Below are positions 43,573 to 54,220 of a stretch of 64,000 nt of DNA, piece by piece (positions within the stretch are counted from its first letter, which is position 1; every line of letters begins with the position of its first letter). The stretch lies in the NCBI RefSeq assembly GCF_003461955.1, contig NZ_QTYB01000005.1, positions 170,148 through 234,147 on the forward strand. The letters are read 5' to 3'. Position numbers and translations under genes: made by a program. Below the pieces are notes generated by a model. That model did no database searches. It was not told the DNA's origin and was given only the letters and a program-made list of their open reading frames with translations. Origin of the DNA: Ruminococcus sp. AM36-2AA. Its GTDB lineage: Bacteria > Bacillota > Clostridia > Lachnospirales > Lachnospiraceae.

Positions 43573-44867
43573 AATTTTTTCCTCCTGATCACAGCCTTGA
43601 TCTCACCGACCAGATAAAGGGATCCTACACAGAACAGCATTCCATCCTCACCTTTTTCCTTTACTGCCCGTTCAAAAGCTGCTGGAACATCCTCTATTGC
43701 TTCCACTTCCGGTACTCCGTCTTCACGGAAGATCTCCGCAAGCTCTTCTACCGGAACTTTACGGTATCCGCCTACCTGTGTGACGATCACATGTCGAAAA
43801 CGGATCCTGCTACAGATCGTGCGGATCATATCCGTATAGTCCTTGTCATCCACTGCGGAAAACAGTAGAGTCAGAGGAAATTCCTTCTGGAAATGTTCTG
43901 CTGTCTCTACAAACTTCTCAACACCGTCTTCGTTATGTGCGCCATCCACGATCACACCCGGAAGAACCGTTTCCATCCTTCCCTGCCAGCGTGTTTTTGC
44001 CATACCAGCCTTCAGAGCCTCCAGAGATACCGGAATCTGATCTTCCAGTACCTGAATGGTTTTCACCGCAAGAGCTGCATTCATAACCTGATAACGGGCG
44101 ATAAACGGTATATCAAATACGGTATCGCCATATGTCTCGTCCTTAAGAGAAAACCGGATTCCATCCTTTGTGATCTTATGGATCTCTGTGTCTTCCCGTT
44201 TCAGCTCATAATATGGACATCCCAGCTTCTCTGCATGCTCACGCATCACTCCGGCCGCATCCGGATCATTTCCATCGTAGATCACCGGAACCCCCGGCAC
44301 CATGATCCCTGCCTTCTCTCCTGCGATCTCGGAAACTGTATTTCCAAGATACTGCATATGATCGAGGCTGATGGATGTGATCACACAGGCTGCCGGATTC
44401 TCCACAGCAGTGGTTGCATCCAGACGTCCGCCAAGACCGGTCTCCAGTGTTACATAATCCACGCCGGCTTCTGCAAAGATCACCATTCCCATCAGAAGGA
44501 GTGTCTCAAAATAGGTGGGATGATAGCTACCCTCCGCAACCAGCTCATCGGAAAGCTTTTTAACTTTTTCAAAAGCACAAAGGAAGGTATCGTCATCGAT
44601 CACTTCCTCGTTGATCTGAAAACGCTCGTTGATCTCCACCAGATGAGGAGATGTAAAAAGTCCGCAGGAATATCCTGCTTCCCGAAGGACCGATGTGATA
44701 AAAGCACAGGTACTTCCCTTTCCGTTGGTTCCTGCCACATGGATCACACGGAATTTCCTCTGCGGATCTCCAAGTCTTCTTAAACATTCTCTGGTATGGT
44801 CCAGGCTGTTCTTAGTAGTAAATCTCGGTATATCTTCAATATACGCAACTGCTTCTTCGTAATTCAT
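43569..44867 (-). CDS. folC: Folylpolyglutamate synthase / dihydrofolate synthase
   Basis: A 432-residue Mur-ligase-family enzyme that adds glutamate to folates. It has the P-loop VAGTNGKGSTCAFI, YVTLETGLGGRLDATTAV, TSISLDHMQYLG and GVIVDGAHNEDGV. I start at ATG 44867 (MNYEEAVAYIEDIPRFTTK), although the ribosome site there is weak. The gene ends overlapping the small downstream frame. Confidence 0.93.
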   Translation of the reverse strand: MNYEEAVAYIEDIPRFTTKNSLDHTRECLRRLGDPQRKFRVIHVAGTNGKGSTCAFITSVLREAGYSCGLFTSPHLVEINERFQINEEVIDDDTFLCAFEKVKKLSDELVAEGSYHPTYFETLLLMGMVIFAEAGVDYVTLETGLGGRLDATTAVENPAACVITSISLDHMQYLGNTVSEIAGEKAGIMVPGVPVIYDGNDPDAAGVMREHAEKLGCPYYELKREDTEIHKITKDGIRFSLKDETYGDTVFDIPFIARYQVMNAALAVKTIQVLEDQIPVSLEALKAGMAKTRWQGRMETVLPGVIVDGAHNEDGVEKFVETAEHFQKEFPLTLLFSAVDDKDYTDMIRTICSRIRFRHVIVTQVGGYRKVPVEELAEIFREDGVPEVEAIEDVPAAFERAVKEKGEDGMLFCVGSLYLVGEIKAVIRRKKL

Positions 44868-44912
44868 AAAAAAAACCATCACTTATCTATAATGTATTCG
44901 TAAAGAACTTTT

Positions 44913-44932
44913 GGGGAGAAAAGCTTCTCCCC
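44913..44932. other. 8-bp hairpin upstream of folC
   Basis: GGGGAGAA (44913-44920) pairs with TTCTCCCC (44925-44932) around AAGC. It lies between the sulfatase gene end and folC. No clear T-run follows on the minus strand, so it is only a possible weak terminator. Confidence 0.5.
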
Positions 44933-45038
44933 TTCTGTTCGTTACGATACCATTATATAATAGTGGTGGAAGATGTCCAGTCCTAATCGTAATATTTTAT
45001 CCGACATTTTTTGTATCGGAGTATCTTTTCTATGCCAT

Positions 45039-47150
45039 TTACTGGTTGTCTGTACTGTTTTCTTCACCGGAATCTTCTGTGGATTCCGTTTCTGACGCTG
45101 TATCCGTTTCCTCCATTGACCCTGTATCAGAACTGCTCTTTTCACTGTCAAGCTTCCACTTGCTGTCAGCGAGCAGCGCATAGACCGCCCGGTCATGGCT
45201 CTTTGTCATGGCCTTTCTTGTGGAACTGTTGCTTCGCTGCACTACCGAGAGCCGGTCAAAATCATCCAGTTCCTTTCCGGTAATGATCAGCTTGGTAGGA
45301 TTCACGTAAACCGTATCGTACCATTCTCCGTTGATCTTCACCTGGCTGGACGGCGTAAAGTTTGTTCCCTGGATATAATAGGTGTGATCCGTCTCAGACA
45401 CAACCTGAATGGAATCCAGTGTGGTATCATAGATTCCCATACGCATCTTTGTCCGCTCAAAAGGATTCTCTCCGTCATATGTATACTGCTTTCCGTAAAG
45501 AAGATCGTACTGCAGGGTCTCCAGATCCACCTGATAATTTTTGGTATTTCTTCTTGCCTGATGATACTTGAAAGTATTTCCCTCATGGATACCTACACGG
45601 TCCATAACCTCTGCTGCCATCTGGTATGCCGCAAGATTTTCTTTCTTTTTCTTAAGTCCGAAATTATCCCACATCACATACTCTGTCTGGAACAGATATT
45701 TATTCTCCACATCCTCCACAGTCAGTCCCATGGTTGGCAGATGATCACCATACATAACCAGTACCACATCCTCCGGATAATCTGCCAGCTTATCAGTCAG
45801 CTCTTTGACAAAATCATCCATCTCATGGATCTGATTTACATAATACTCCCACTTATTGTTCAGCTCGTCCGTAGGGGCCCCGGAAACTGTGATCTCCGGA
45901 TTTTCCAGCACCGGTTCTGAAGGGTAATCTCCATGTCCCTGTACGGAAATAGTATATACATAATCAGGTCCTTCTGTGGAATCCAGACACTTGACGATCT
46001 CATCGGTGAGGACACTGTCCTTGGTCCAGCCCAACGGGTTCTTCTGGTTTTCATCCTTCATGTACTCTGCCGAAGTAAAGGTATCAAATCCCAGATTCGG
46101 GAAAATGCTTCTTCTTCCGTAGAAATTCGCCTCATTGTTATGTACTGCATGGGCAGTATAGCCCAGATTCTTCAGAACATACGGCGCGCTCTCACATGTA
46201 GTTTCCTTAAGGATACTCTTGTAAGGATATTCTCCCGGTCCAAAATAATGAAGGCTCATTCCAGTAATGGATTCAAACTCAGTATTTGCGGTTCCGGCTC
46301 CTACGGAAGGTACCTTATAATATCCGGAGGAATACTCCTTCATCAGCTTTCTGAAATTCGGAATAGGATCTTCTGACAGCTCCAGATAATTTACCAGCGT
46401 AGGATCAAAAAAGGACTCCAGCTGCAAAAACAGAATATTCGGATGACTGCCTTCTTTCGTTTCCGGAAGATTTTCTTCCGACTTCTCGATCCTTTTGATC
46501 TCGCTTTTGGAATAATCTCTCGGTGCACTGATTCCGGTATTAAAGATCGTCGTTGCCAGACAGTAAGGATATCCGTAATCCTCATAAGCTATGGCAATAT
46601 TTCCAAAATAATTGGAAAGAACTCTTTTTTCCAGAGCAAGCTGTGTGATTCCTCCAAATGCAAGAACCCCAACCAGGACCAGTGGAATATTCACCTTATA
46701 TTTCAGCTTGCCTCTGTACTTCGGCGACCTTATCAGGATGATCAGAAGGATTAGAACCGCAATTCCCAGAAGAACTGCACCTATGGTCATCTGGGTATGG
46801 GTCAGATATTTTTTTGCAATACTGAGACCATCTGTCAGATTCTTCACATCCGGTCCTGTAAACGGTGTGACACGGTTGAGAAGAAGCACACCGTTTACGA
46901 TTCCCAGAAACAGCCATAAGCTGCCCACAAAGATACGCCAGAAAATTCTCTTTCGGAAGAGATAAACAATCAGCATCGTCGTAAAGATAAACGCTGCATT
47001 ATAAGCAAATACAAGCGGCCTTGTGGTCATGTAGGTCCACGCCTCTGTGAACGAGTGCCTGCATATGGCCTCGATCACAAAGTACAGGACTGCACAGCCC
47101 AGAGCCTGAAGTATCAGCGAAATCTTATTGAAAAAGTTACACCACTTCAT
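45039..47150 (-). CDS. LTA synthase-like membrane sulfatase-family protein
   Basis: A 703-residue polytopic enzyme. Five membrane helices lie within residues 10-175, then an outer alkaline-phosphatase-fold domain with metal and nucleophile residues: LQLESFFDP (Glu245), GAGTANTEF (likely nucleophile Thr287), YGDHLP (Asp, His). The C-terminal 100 residues include a beta domain (TYYIQGTNFTPSSQVKINGE) and an acidic Ser/Thr-rich tail. Family members transfer phosphoglycerol to lipid anchors or glycans; the exact polymer is unknown. It follows valS by 15 bp and probably shares its transcript. Confidence 0.88.
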   Translation of the reverse strand: MKWCNFFNKISLILQALGCAVLYFVIEAICRHSFTEAWTYMTTRPLVFAYNAAFIFTTMLIVYLFRKRIFWRIFVGSLWLFLGIVNGVLLLNRVTPFTGPDVKNLTDGLSIAKKYLTHTQMTIGAVLLGIAVLILLIILIRSPKYRGKLKYKVNIPLVLVGVLAFGGITQLALEKRVLSNYFGNIAIAYEDYGYPYCLATTIFNTGISAPRDYSKSEIKRIEKSEENLPETKEGSHPNILFLQLESFFDPTLVNYLELSEDPIPNFRKLMKEYSSGYYKVPSVGAGTANTEFESITGMSLHYFGPGEYPYKSILKETTCESAPYVLKNLGYTAHAVHNNEANFYGRRSIFPNLGFDTFTSAEYMKDENQKNPLGWTKDSVLTDEIVKCLDSTEGPDYVYTISVQGHGDYPSEPVLENPEITVSGAPTDELNNKWEYYVNQIHEMDDFVKELTDKLADYPEDVVLVMYGDHLPTMGLTVEDVENKYLFQTEYVMWDNFGLKKKKENLAAYQMAAEVMDRVGIHEGNTFKYHQARRNTKNYQVDLETLQYDLLYGKQYTYDGENPFERTKMRMGIYDTTLDSIQVVSETDHTYYIQGTNFTPSSQVKINGEWYDTVYVNPTKLIITGKELDDFDRLSVVQRSNSSTRKAMTKSHDRAVYALLADSKWKLDSEKSSSDTGSMEETDTASETESTEDSGEENSTDNQ

Positions 47151-47165
47151 TAAAACACTCCTTCG

Positions 47166-49820
47166 TTATTTCACCATCTGTGTTAACTGCAGGTTCACTT
47201 TCTCTTTCATCTCTTTGTATTTCTCAAGTTTCTCCTTCTCTGCCTCTACCTTGGCTGCAGGTGCCTTGTTCACAAAATTCGGATTGTTCAGCATTCCCTC
47301 GCAGCGTGCGATTTCTTTTGTAAGTCGCTCCTGCTCTTTTGTGAGACGTTCGATTTCTTTTTCACGGTCGATCAGATCCTCCAGCGGCAGATAAACCACA
47401 CCGTCTGCCACAACGATGGATACCGCATCCTCACCGATTCCGTTCTTATCCTGCTGTACGTGGATCTCTTTTGCAAACGCAAGGTTTGTAAAGGATTTCT
47501 TGCAGGACTCAAAACGTGCACAGCACTCTGCATCCTTGCCTACGATGTAGATATTTGTCTTTCTGTTCTGCGGTACGTTCATCTCGTTTCTGGTGTTACG
47601 GATTCCACGTACAACCTCCTGGAAGCTTGAAACTGCTTTCTCAGCATCTGCAAAGTTCATCTCATCTTTGTATACCGGCCAGTCAGAGATCATAATGGAC
47701 TCTTCCTCAGGAAGCAGTGTGCAGTAGATCTCCTCTGTGATAAACGGCATGAACGGATGAAGAAGCTTCAGTCCCTGTGTCAGTGCAGTGCGAAGTGTCC
47801 ACAGTGCATCGTTTGCTGCTGCCGGGTTCTCCTCTGCTTTCCACAGTCTTACTTTGGCCATCTCGATATACCAGTCACAGAGCTCATCCCACAGGAAGTC
47901 ATAAACTTTCTGTACAGCGATTCCAAGCTCATATTTATCCATGTTCTCGGTAACATCGCGGATCACGGTGTTCAGTCTGGAAAGGATCCATTTATCCTCG
48001 TTGCAAAGAGCGTTCAGGTCTTCCGGCTCTGTTACGGTCTTTCCTTCCAGGTTCATCATAATGAAACGGGATGCATTCCAGATCTTGTTTGCAAAGTTAC
48101 GGCTGGACTCTACACGCTCCCAGTAGAAACGCATGTCATTTCCAGGTGCATTACCTGTCATCAGAGTCAGACGAAGTGCATCTGCACCGTATTTATCGAT
48201 AACTTCCAGCGGATCGATACCGTTTCCAAGGGATTTACTCATCTTACGTCCTTGGGAGTCACGTACCAGGCCGTGGATCAGTACATGGTGGAACGGAGTC
48301 TCACCGGTCTGCTCCAGTGCGGAAAATACCATACGGATAACCCAGAAGAAGATGATATCATATCCGGTTACCAGAACATCTGTCGGATAGAAGTACTCAA
48401 GCTCCGGTGTCTTATCCGGCCATCCAAGCGTGGAGAATGGCCACAGTGCGGAACTGAACCAGGTATCCAGAGTGTCCTCATCCTGGTGCATATGTGTGCA
48501 TCCGCATTTCGGGCACTTCTCAGGCATTTCTCTTGCAACAACCATCTCACCGCACTCATCGCAGTAATAAGCCGGGATTCTGTGTCCCCACCAGAGCTGA
48601 CGGGAAATACACCAGTCACGGATATTCTCCAGCCAGTGCAGGTAAGTCTTGTCAAAACGTGCCGGAACAAACTGAAGATTTCCGTCGTCCAGAGTCTTGA
48701 TGGCAGCTTTTGCCATTTCATCCATTTTTACAAACCACTGTGGTTTGATCATTGGCTCTACGGTTGTACCGCAGCGATCATGGGTACCAACGCTGTGACT
48801 GTGCGGAACAACTTTTACAAGGAGTCCCTGCTCTTTCAGGTCTTCTACCATGGCCTTACGTGCCTCGTAACGGTCCATACCTGCATATTTTCCGCCAAGG
48901 CTGTTGATAGTCGCATCATCGTTAAGGATATTGATCTCCTCAAGATTATGGCGGCGTCCAACCTCGAAGTCATTGGGGTCATGTGCCGGTGTAATCTTAA
49001 CGCAGCCTGTTCCGAATTCCTTGTCAACATACTCATCGGCAATAACCGGGATCTCTCTGTCTGTAAGAGGAAGTTTCAGCATCTTGCCTACAAGATCTTT
49101 ATATCTCTCATCCTCCGGATTTACAGCAACTGCTGTATCACCGAGAAGTGTCTCCGGACGAGTGGTTGCGATCTCAACAAAACGTCCTTCCTCACCTACG
49201 ATCGGATAATTGATGTGCCAGAAATATCCATCCTGGTCCTCATGTACAACCTCTGCATCGGAAATAGAAGTCTGGCATACCGGACACCAGTTGATGATCC
49301 TGGAACCTTTGTAAATATATCCTTTTTCATAGAGACGGATAAATACCTCCTGAACAGCCTTGGAGCAGCCTTCATCCATGGTAAAGCGCTCGCGCTCCCA
49401 GTCTGCAGATGCACCCAGTTTTTTCAGCTGGTTGATGATCTTTCCGCCGTACTCTTCTTTCCATGCCCAGGCATGTTTCATAAATTCCTCGCGGCCGATC
49501 TCGTTCTTGTCGATACCTTCTTTACGAAGTTTCTCTGTTACCTTAACCTCTGTAGCGATGGCTGCATGGTCTGTTCCCGGCTGCCAGAGAGCCTCATAAC
49601 CCTGCATTCTCTTGAAACGGATCAGGATATCCTGCATGGTCTCATCCAGTGCATGGCCCATATGCAGCTGTCCGGTTACATTGGGCGGCGGCATTACGAT
49701 TGTGAAAGGTTTTTTGTCCGGATTAACTTTTGCATGGAAGTATCCGTTATCCATCCATTTTTTGTACAGACGATCCTCAATACCCTTGGGATCATAAGTC
49801 TTTGCAAGTTCTTTACTCAT
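47166..49820 (-). CDS. valS: Valyl-tRNA synthetase
   Basis: An 884-residue class I enzyme that charges tRNA-Val and edits threonine. The HIGH-type motif is [15 protein letters not shown], the KMSKS loop [14 protein letters not shown], the editing domain includes [15 protein letters not shown], and a C-terminal coiled coil ends the protein. ATG 49820 has AGGAGGAAAAC upstream; an extra ten codons to 49850 lie before that site. It is regulated by the T-box leader. Confidence 0.97.
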   Translation of the reverse strand: MSKELAKTYDPKGIEDRLYKKWMDNGYFHAKVNPDKKPFTIVMPPPNVTGQLHMGHALDETMQDILIRFKRMQGYEALWQPGTDHAAIATEVKVTEKLRKEGIDKNEIGREEFMKHAWAWKEEYGGKIINQLKKLGASADWERERFTMDEGCSKAVQEVFIRLYEKGYIYKGSRIINWCPVCQTSISDAEVVHEDQDGYFWHINYPIVGEEGRFVEIATTRPETLLGDTAVAVNPEDERYKDLVGKMLKLPLTDREIPVIADEYVDKEFGTGCVKITPAHDPNDFEVGRRHNLEEINILNDDATINSLGGKYAGMDRYEARKAMVEDLKEQGLLVKVVPHSHSVGTHDRCGTTVEPMIKPQWFVKMDEMAKAAIKTLDDGNLQFVPARFDKTYLHWLENIRDWCISRQLWWGHRIPAYYCDECGEMVVAREMPEKCPKCGCTHMHQDEDTLDTWFSSALWPFSTLGWPDKTPELEYFYPTDVLVTGYDIIFFWVIRMVFSALEQTGETPFHHVLIHGLVRDSQGRKMSKSLGNGIDPLEVIDKYGADALRLTLMTGNAPGNDMRFYWERVESSRNFANKIWNASRFIMMNLEGKTVTEPEDLNALCNEDKWILSRLNTVIRDVTENMDKYELGIAVQKVYDFLWDELCDWYIEMAKVRLWKAEENPAAANDALWTLRTALTQGLKLLHPFMPFITEEIYCTLLPEEESIMISDWPVYKDEMNFADAEKAVSSFQEVVRGIRNTRNEMNVPQNRKTNIYIVGKDAECCARFESCKKSFTNLAFAKEIHVQQDKNGIGEDAVSIVVADGVVYLPLEDLIDREKEIERLTKEQERLTKEIARCEGMLNNPNFVNKAPAAKVEAEKEKLEKYKEMKEKVNLQLTQMVK

Positions 49821-49914
49821 GTTTTCCTCCTGAATCTTTCTTGGGATCAAGCTGTCTTTTTGGGGCAGCTCTTTCTGATTATGGAAGCTTTAAAATGCTC
49901 CTGTTTTCTGCAAG

Positions 49915-50249
49915 AAAAAAGCACGCCCTCCACACCAAAGCTAACAACTCCTGTGCGAAGGGCGATCATTCTCGCGGTACCACCTTCATTATCCGGGAAA
50001 ACTATCTTATCTGTTATTCCCGTCTATCTCTTATCCCTTAACGCGGGGTACGTGAAAACCTACGCAGCAGCTTCTGTGTCTGTTCTTATAGCACTCCCAG
50101 AAATTATTGCCTTCAGTCTCCCGGCTCCTAAGCTACCTTCTGCAGTCTTCCATCTGAAAATGCCTTCCAGCCTGCGCTCCTTCTGCGTCCGTGCATCTCT
50201 CTCTGTCAGCGTATTCCTGCATACTCCTCTTATTCAACGCCTTTACCAT
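49915..50249 (-). promoter_or_regulatory. T-box riboswitch leader of valS
   Basis: The conserved T-box AAGGTGGTACCGCG is at 49973-49986 on the minus strand. The terminator follows: CGCCCTTCGCACA pairs with TGTGGAGGGCG, then TTTTTTC (about 49917-49963). The T-box bulge would pair with the 3' end of uncharged tRNA and let the antiterminator form. Stem I with an AGAGAG-type AG bulge lies near the 5' end. The valine specifier codon should be GTN; a GTA in AAGGTAGCTT is a candidate but was not proven. The tRNA is assigned through the gene. Confidence 0.9.
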
Positions 50250-50255
50250 GTTCCT

Positions 50256-50284
50256 ACTATAATGAAATTTTCTTTTTTTGTCAA
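50256..50284 (-). promoter_or_regulatory. Promoter of the valS T-box transcript
   Basis: Minus-strand consensus -35 TTGACA (50279-50284), 17-bp spacer, -10 TATAGT (50256-50261). Confidence 0.8.
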
Positions 50285-50289
50285 GACGG

Positions 50290-50336
50290 AGGCCTGCATT
50301 TCCGGGGATTTCACATATTTCCCTGTATGCAGGCCT
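50290..50336. terminator. Inverted repeat after the ABC permease gene
   Basis: AGGCCTGCAT (50290-50299) pairs with ATGCAGGCCT (50327-50336), 10 bp perfect. It lies 19 bp past the permease stop. No T-run follows on the minus strand, so termination strength is uncertain. Confidence 0.5.
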
Positions 50337-50354
50337 TCTTCTCATTTCCGTATT

Positions 50355-53300
50355 TTATTCTACGCTTTTCAGCGACTCTACCATGTCAATCTTTTTCAGT
50401 TTGAAATGCATCACCATATTTACAAACATGGAGAATCCAAAGGTGATGATTCCACTGTAGATAAAGCTTGGTGGCTTGATATTTCTTCCGAACATCACCG
50501 CATCTACCTCAACGGTTGTGATCACATACCGGTGGAGGAAGATTCCGAACACTGCGCCTGCCAGAATCCCTATGAAGGACAGCAGGATATTTTCCCTGAA
50601 TACATACTGGGAAACCTCGCCATCATAAAATCCCAGGACCTTCAATGTTGCAAGCTCTCTCTGCCGCTCTGTGATATTGATGTTGTTCAGATTATACAGT
50701 ACCACAAATGCCAGCATTCCGGCAGAAATGATCAGGACCCAGATCACCGCTCCGAGGGATCCCAGCATTCGCTCTACCTGACCTGCTGTGCTGCTTGTAT
50801 AGCTGATACTTAAAGCTGCCGGATATTTCAGGATCGCATTTCCAAGAGTTTCCAGATCACTCTCTGCATCCTCTTTCATAGTATATACTGTACTTGAATA
50901 CTTCGGTTTCTCCCCGAATGTTTTTTCATAGCAGGATGGGGTCATGTAAACGTAATGTCCCATATAGTTCTCTGTGACAGCAGTGATCTTTACTTTATAC
51001 TTTCTGTTGTCTTTCTCCAGGGTGATCTTGTCTCCTGCTTTCACACCGATAAGAGAAGCCGTTTTTTCACAGATCACCGCTCCATCATCGGTAAGCTCAT
51101 ACTGCTCGTGGGACTTTCTGTCACGTAATGTTACATCCTCTTTAAAATTTTCCGTATTTTCCGGAACATACACATAGATACTGACACTTCCCTTTTCTTT
51201 TGGTGCCGTCATCTTGGTGAGCTGCACACGGGTATAGTGATCGATCTTGCTGTTTCCGTCCAGGAATTTCAGAAGATCCTTTTCCTGGCTGTCTGTGGCA
51301 TCCTCATCATTGATCACCATGGCATCATAGTGCTGGATCTGGTCATATTGGAGAATCGCAATATCCATAATGGAGTCATAAAGTCCGAATCCTACAAGCA
51401 TCAGTCCCATGCTTCCCGCAATTCCGAAAATCGTCATAAAGAGACGTTTCTTATAACGGAAAAGATTTCGCATGGATGATTTCCAGGAAAAGCTCAGATG
51501 CTTCCAGATAAAGCTGATCCGTTCAATAAGGATCCGTTTTCCTTCTTTCGGTGCAGGCGGACGCATCAGAGATGCCGGTGTTTCTGCCAGGGTTTTTGCG
51601 CAAGAAAACAGTGTAGCGCCCATAGTACAGATCACCGCTGCCCCGGAAGCGATCAGTGCATATTGTAACTCATAATCCAGCTGCATGTGATCGCCAATAT
51701 TCCAGTACATGATTCCATACGCCTGGATAATGATAAACGGAAGAACCTTTTCTCCGAAAAGTACTCCTACGATACTTCCGCCTACTGTAGCCAGAAATGC
51801 GTAGCTGAGATACTTGGATGCAATGGATGCTTTTCCGTATCCTAGCGCTTTCATGGTTCCGATCTGGGTTCGCTGTTCCTCCACCATTCGTGTCATCGTG
51901 GTAAGACTGATCAGAGCCGCTACAAGGAAGAATATCATCGGGAAAACCTTTCCGATGTTTTTCAGTCGCTCTGCGTTATCACCAAAATCCGAATATTCCG
52001 GAAGGTCATTGCGGTCTGAGATGATCCATTCCGGTGTTTCAATATCATCCACCTCTTTCTGGGCATCCTCGATCTTCTGCTGGGCTTCCGCAATTTTGTC
52101 ATCGGCTTCTTTTTTGCCGTCCTGATATTCTTTCTTTCCATCGGAAAGCTTCTTTTTTGCGTCCTCCAGGTCTTTTTTGGCGTCTTTTAATTTCTGTTCA
52201 TTTTCCCGGATCTCTTTTTCACCATCCAGGAGCTTCTGTTCATTTGCATCCAGTTCTGCCTGACTGCTGGTAAGCTTTTCTGTGTTGGCCTGGATTTCTG
52301 CCTGACCGGCATTTAACTGGGCCTGTTTTTCCTCCAGCTGCTGCCGCCCTGCGCTGAGCTGGGCTCTGGCCGAATCCAGCTGGCTCTGGCCATCATCCAG
52401 AGTTGCCTGGTTTGCCGCAATTTCTTCTTTTGCCGCGGAAAGCTCTGCTTTCTTTGTTTCCAGTTCTTTTTTCCCTTTATCCAGTTCTTCCTGGCCTTCA
52501 TTCAGCTGTGCCTCTGTCCCGGAAAGTGTCTCTTCCTGTTCTTTGATCTGGCTGAAACCCTCATTGATCTGACCTAGGCTGCTCTCCAGTTCAGCTCTTG
52601 TCTGGGCCAGCTCTGATTTTTTTGCAGTAAGCTCTGCCTGCGCCCCGTCGATCTGGGCCTGACCGGCATTTATCTGTTCTTCCATTGCACTGATCTGACC
52701 ATTTAAAGTCTGGATCTGCGTGGAAAGCTCCGCCAGCTCTTCCTCGGTTTTTCCTGCTTCCGCACCGGCGTCATACTGCGCCTGCAGCTCCGCCGCCTGA
52801 CTGCTTAATGCCTCTTTCTGGCTGGTCAATTCATCCAGCTGTGCCTGCTGCCCGGAAAGGGCTTCTTCACTGGAATTGATCTGGGATTCGCCCTCGGAAA
52901 CCTGTACAAGTCCTGCCTCACACTGTTCTTTCTGACCGGTGAGAGCAGTCTTTGTTTCTTTGATCGTATTCTTTCCCGTTTCCAACTGTTCTCTTCCACT
53001 GTCAAGCTCAGCCTGTTTGCTTTCCAGTGTTTTTTCCGCTTCCCGGAGCTGGGCCTCGCCGTCACTTACCTGCTGTTTTGCGGCAGTCAGCTGTTCATAT
53101 CCGGCAGTCAGCTCTGACTGCTTCTCATTTATCTGTGCTTCGGAGTCAGCAAGCTGGGATCTGGCAGCATTTAACTGGGACAGACCGTCTTCCACCTGCT
53201 GTTTTGCGCTGTTAAGCTGAGACCATCCATCTTCAATCTGTTTTCTTCCGTCAGCAAGCTGCTGTTTTCCATCGGTCAGCTCCTTTTTTGCATCACTGAG

Positions 53301-54212
53301 CTGCTGTTTTCCATCTTCGTACTCTTTTTTTCCATCCCCATACTTCTTCTGCCCATCATCCAGCTTTTTCTTCGCGTCGCCAAGTTTTTCCTCTGATTCC
53401 TTCTTTCCGTCCTCAAGCTCTTTTCTGGCATCATCCAGTTTTTCATTGGCTTCTGCGACGATCTCCTCGTAGCGCAGGCTGCACTGTTCTTTTTCGATAC
53501 CTTCCACGCGTTTCCGGATCTTTTTGATAAGATTGTCGTAAGCATCGGTATAGCTGATCACATCCCCAGATTCATGAACCATAATATAGATCTGGGTAAA
53601 AGCTTCCTGTTCAAAATCCTCAGGAAGAATGTATCCGAAGCCGCTGACCTCACCCGATCCAAGAGTCGTATTTCCTCTGTTAAATGAAATATAAAGAGGG
53701 CTGCTTCCGATTCCCACAACTGTATAGGTTGTTTTTTTCAAAAGCTCACTGTCTCCATCCTCACTGACAGATATGGTATCCCCGATTTTATACCCCCGAT
53801 TCTTTGCAAATGGCTTGTCCAGAAAAATCTCGCCGCTTTTTTCCGGTATCCTTCCTTCATCTGCTGTAAGCAGATTAAAATTGCTGCTGATAGATTCCAG
53901 ATGAAGAACCTTCCTGGCATCGTCCTCTCCACTCATAACATCCGTAGAGTAGCTGCCCTCAGCCAGTTCCACACCGTCAATATCCGATACCGCTTTTACA
54001 TCACGCTGAGTCAGTCCCAGGGTTCCCTGGATCTTCAGATCCATCAGCTTTGCTGCTTCATAATAAGCATCTCCGGAATATCTCATATCCGGAGAAGACG
54101 CCTGGATCCCGGAAAAAAATGCAACACCCAGTGCCACGATCAGAAAGATCGAGATAAAACGTGCTTTACTTTTCCGGATCTCCATCCAGAAATCTTTGTG
54201 TAATGCCTTCAT
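50355..54212 (-). CDS. FtsX-like ABC permease with giant coiled-coil insert, 1285 aa
   Basis: A membrane helix (residues 18-38) and an MacB-like outer domain (about 40-245) lead into about 470 residues of heptad-rich coiled coil (250-723) built of KELxDGKxQL and QLNxGQAEL-type units. Then comes an FtsX core of three helices (754-900), a second outer domain and a second FtsX core to the end (MVESLKSVE). It pairs with the ATPase gene upstream. Family members act as lipoprotein or lipid exporters or as mechanical transducers; the substrate is unknown. ATG 54212 follows AGGTGACGG and lies 9 bp after the ATPase stop. Confidence 0.88.
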   Translation of the reverse strand: MKALHKDFWMEIRKSKARFISIFLIVALGVAFFSGIQASSPDMRYSGDAYYEAAKLMDLKIQGTLGLTQRDVKAVSDIDGVELAEGSYSTDVMSGEDDARKVLHLESISSNFNLLTADEGRIPEKSGEIFLDKPFAKNRGYKIGDTISVSEDGDSELLKKTTYTVVGIGSSPLYISFNRGNTTLGSGEVSGFGYILPEDFEQEAFTQIYIMVHESGDVISYTDAYDNLIKKIRKRVEGIEKEQCSLRYEEIVAEANEKLDDARKELEDGKKESEEKLGDAKKKLDDGQKKYGDGKKEYEDGKQQLSDAKKELTDGKQQLADGRKQIEDGWSQLNSAKQQVEDGLSQLNAARSQLADSEAQINEKQSELTAGYEQLTAAKQQVSDGEAQLREAEKTLESKQAELDSGREQLETGKNTIKETKTALTGQKEQCEAGLVQVSEGESQINSSEEALSGQQAQLDELTSQKEALSSQAAELQAQYDAGAEAGKTEEELAELSTQIQTLNGQISAMEEQINAGQAQIDGAQAELTAKKSELAQTRAELESSLGQINEGFSQIKEQEETLSGTEAQLNEGQEELDKGKKELETKKAELSAAKEEIAANQATLDDGQSQLDSARAQLSAGRQQLEEKQAQLNAGQAEIQANTEKLTSSQAELDANEQKLLDGEKEIRENEQKLKDAKKDLEDAKKKLSDGKKEYQDGKKEADDKIAEAQQKIEDAQKEVDDIETPEWIISDRNDLPEYSDFGDNAERLKNIGKVFPMIFFLVAALISLTTMTRMVEEQRTQIGTMKALGYGKASIASKYLSYAFLATVGGSIVGVLFGEKVLPFIIIQAYGIMYWNIGDHMQLDYELQYALIASGAAVICTMGATLFSCAKTLAETPASLMRPPAPKEGKRILIERISFIWKHLSFSWKSSMRNLFRYKKRLFMTIFGIAGSMGLMLVGFGLYDSIMDIAILQYDQIQHYDAMVINDEDATDSQEKDLLKFLDGNSKIDHYTRVQLTKMTAPKEKGSVSIYVYVPENTENFKEDVTLRDRKSHEQYELTDDGAVICEKTASLIGVKAGDKITLEKDNRKYKVKITAVTENYMGHYVYMTPSCYEKTFGEKPKYSSTVYTMKEDAESDLETLGNAILKYPAALSISYTSSTAGQVERMLGSLGAVIWVLIISAGMLAFVVLYNLNNINITERQRELATLKVLGFYDGEVSQYVFRENILLSFIGILAGAVFGIFLHRYVITTVEVDAVMFGRNIKPPSFIYSGIITFGFSMFVNMVMHFKLKKIDMVESLKSVE

Positions 54213-54220
54213 TCCGTCAC

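Noticed and set aside
47757..50813. A 1018-codon open frame on the plus strand opposite valS and its T-box
   Set aside because: It is antisense to well-supported valS, has no ribosome site or recognisable domain, and its translation is Cys/His-rich noise typical of the reverse strand of a biased gene.
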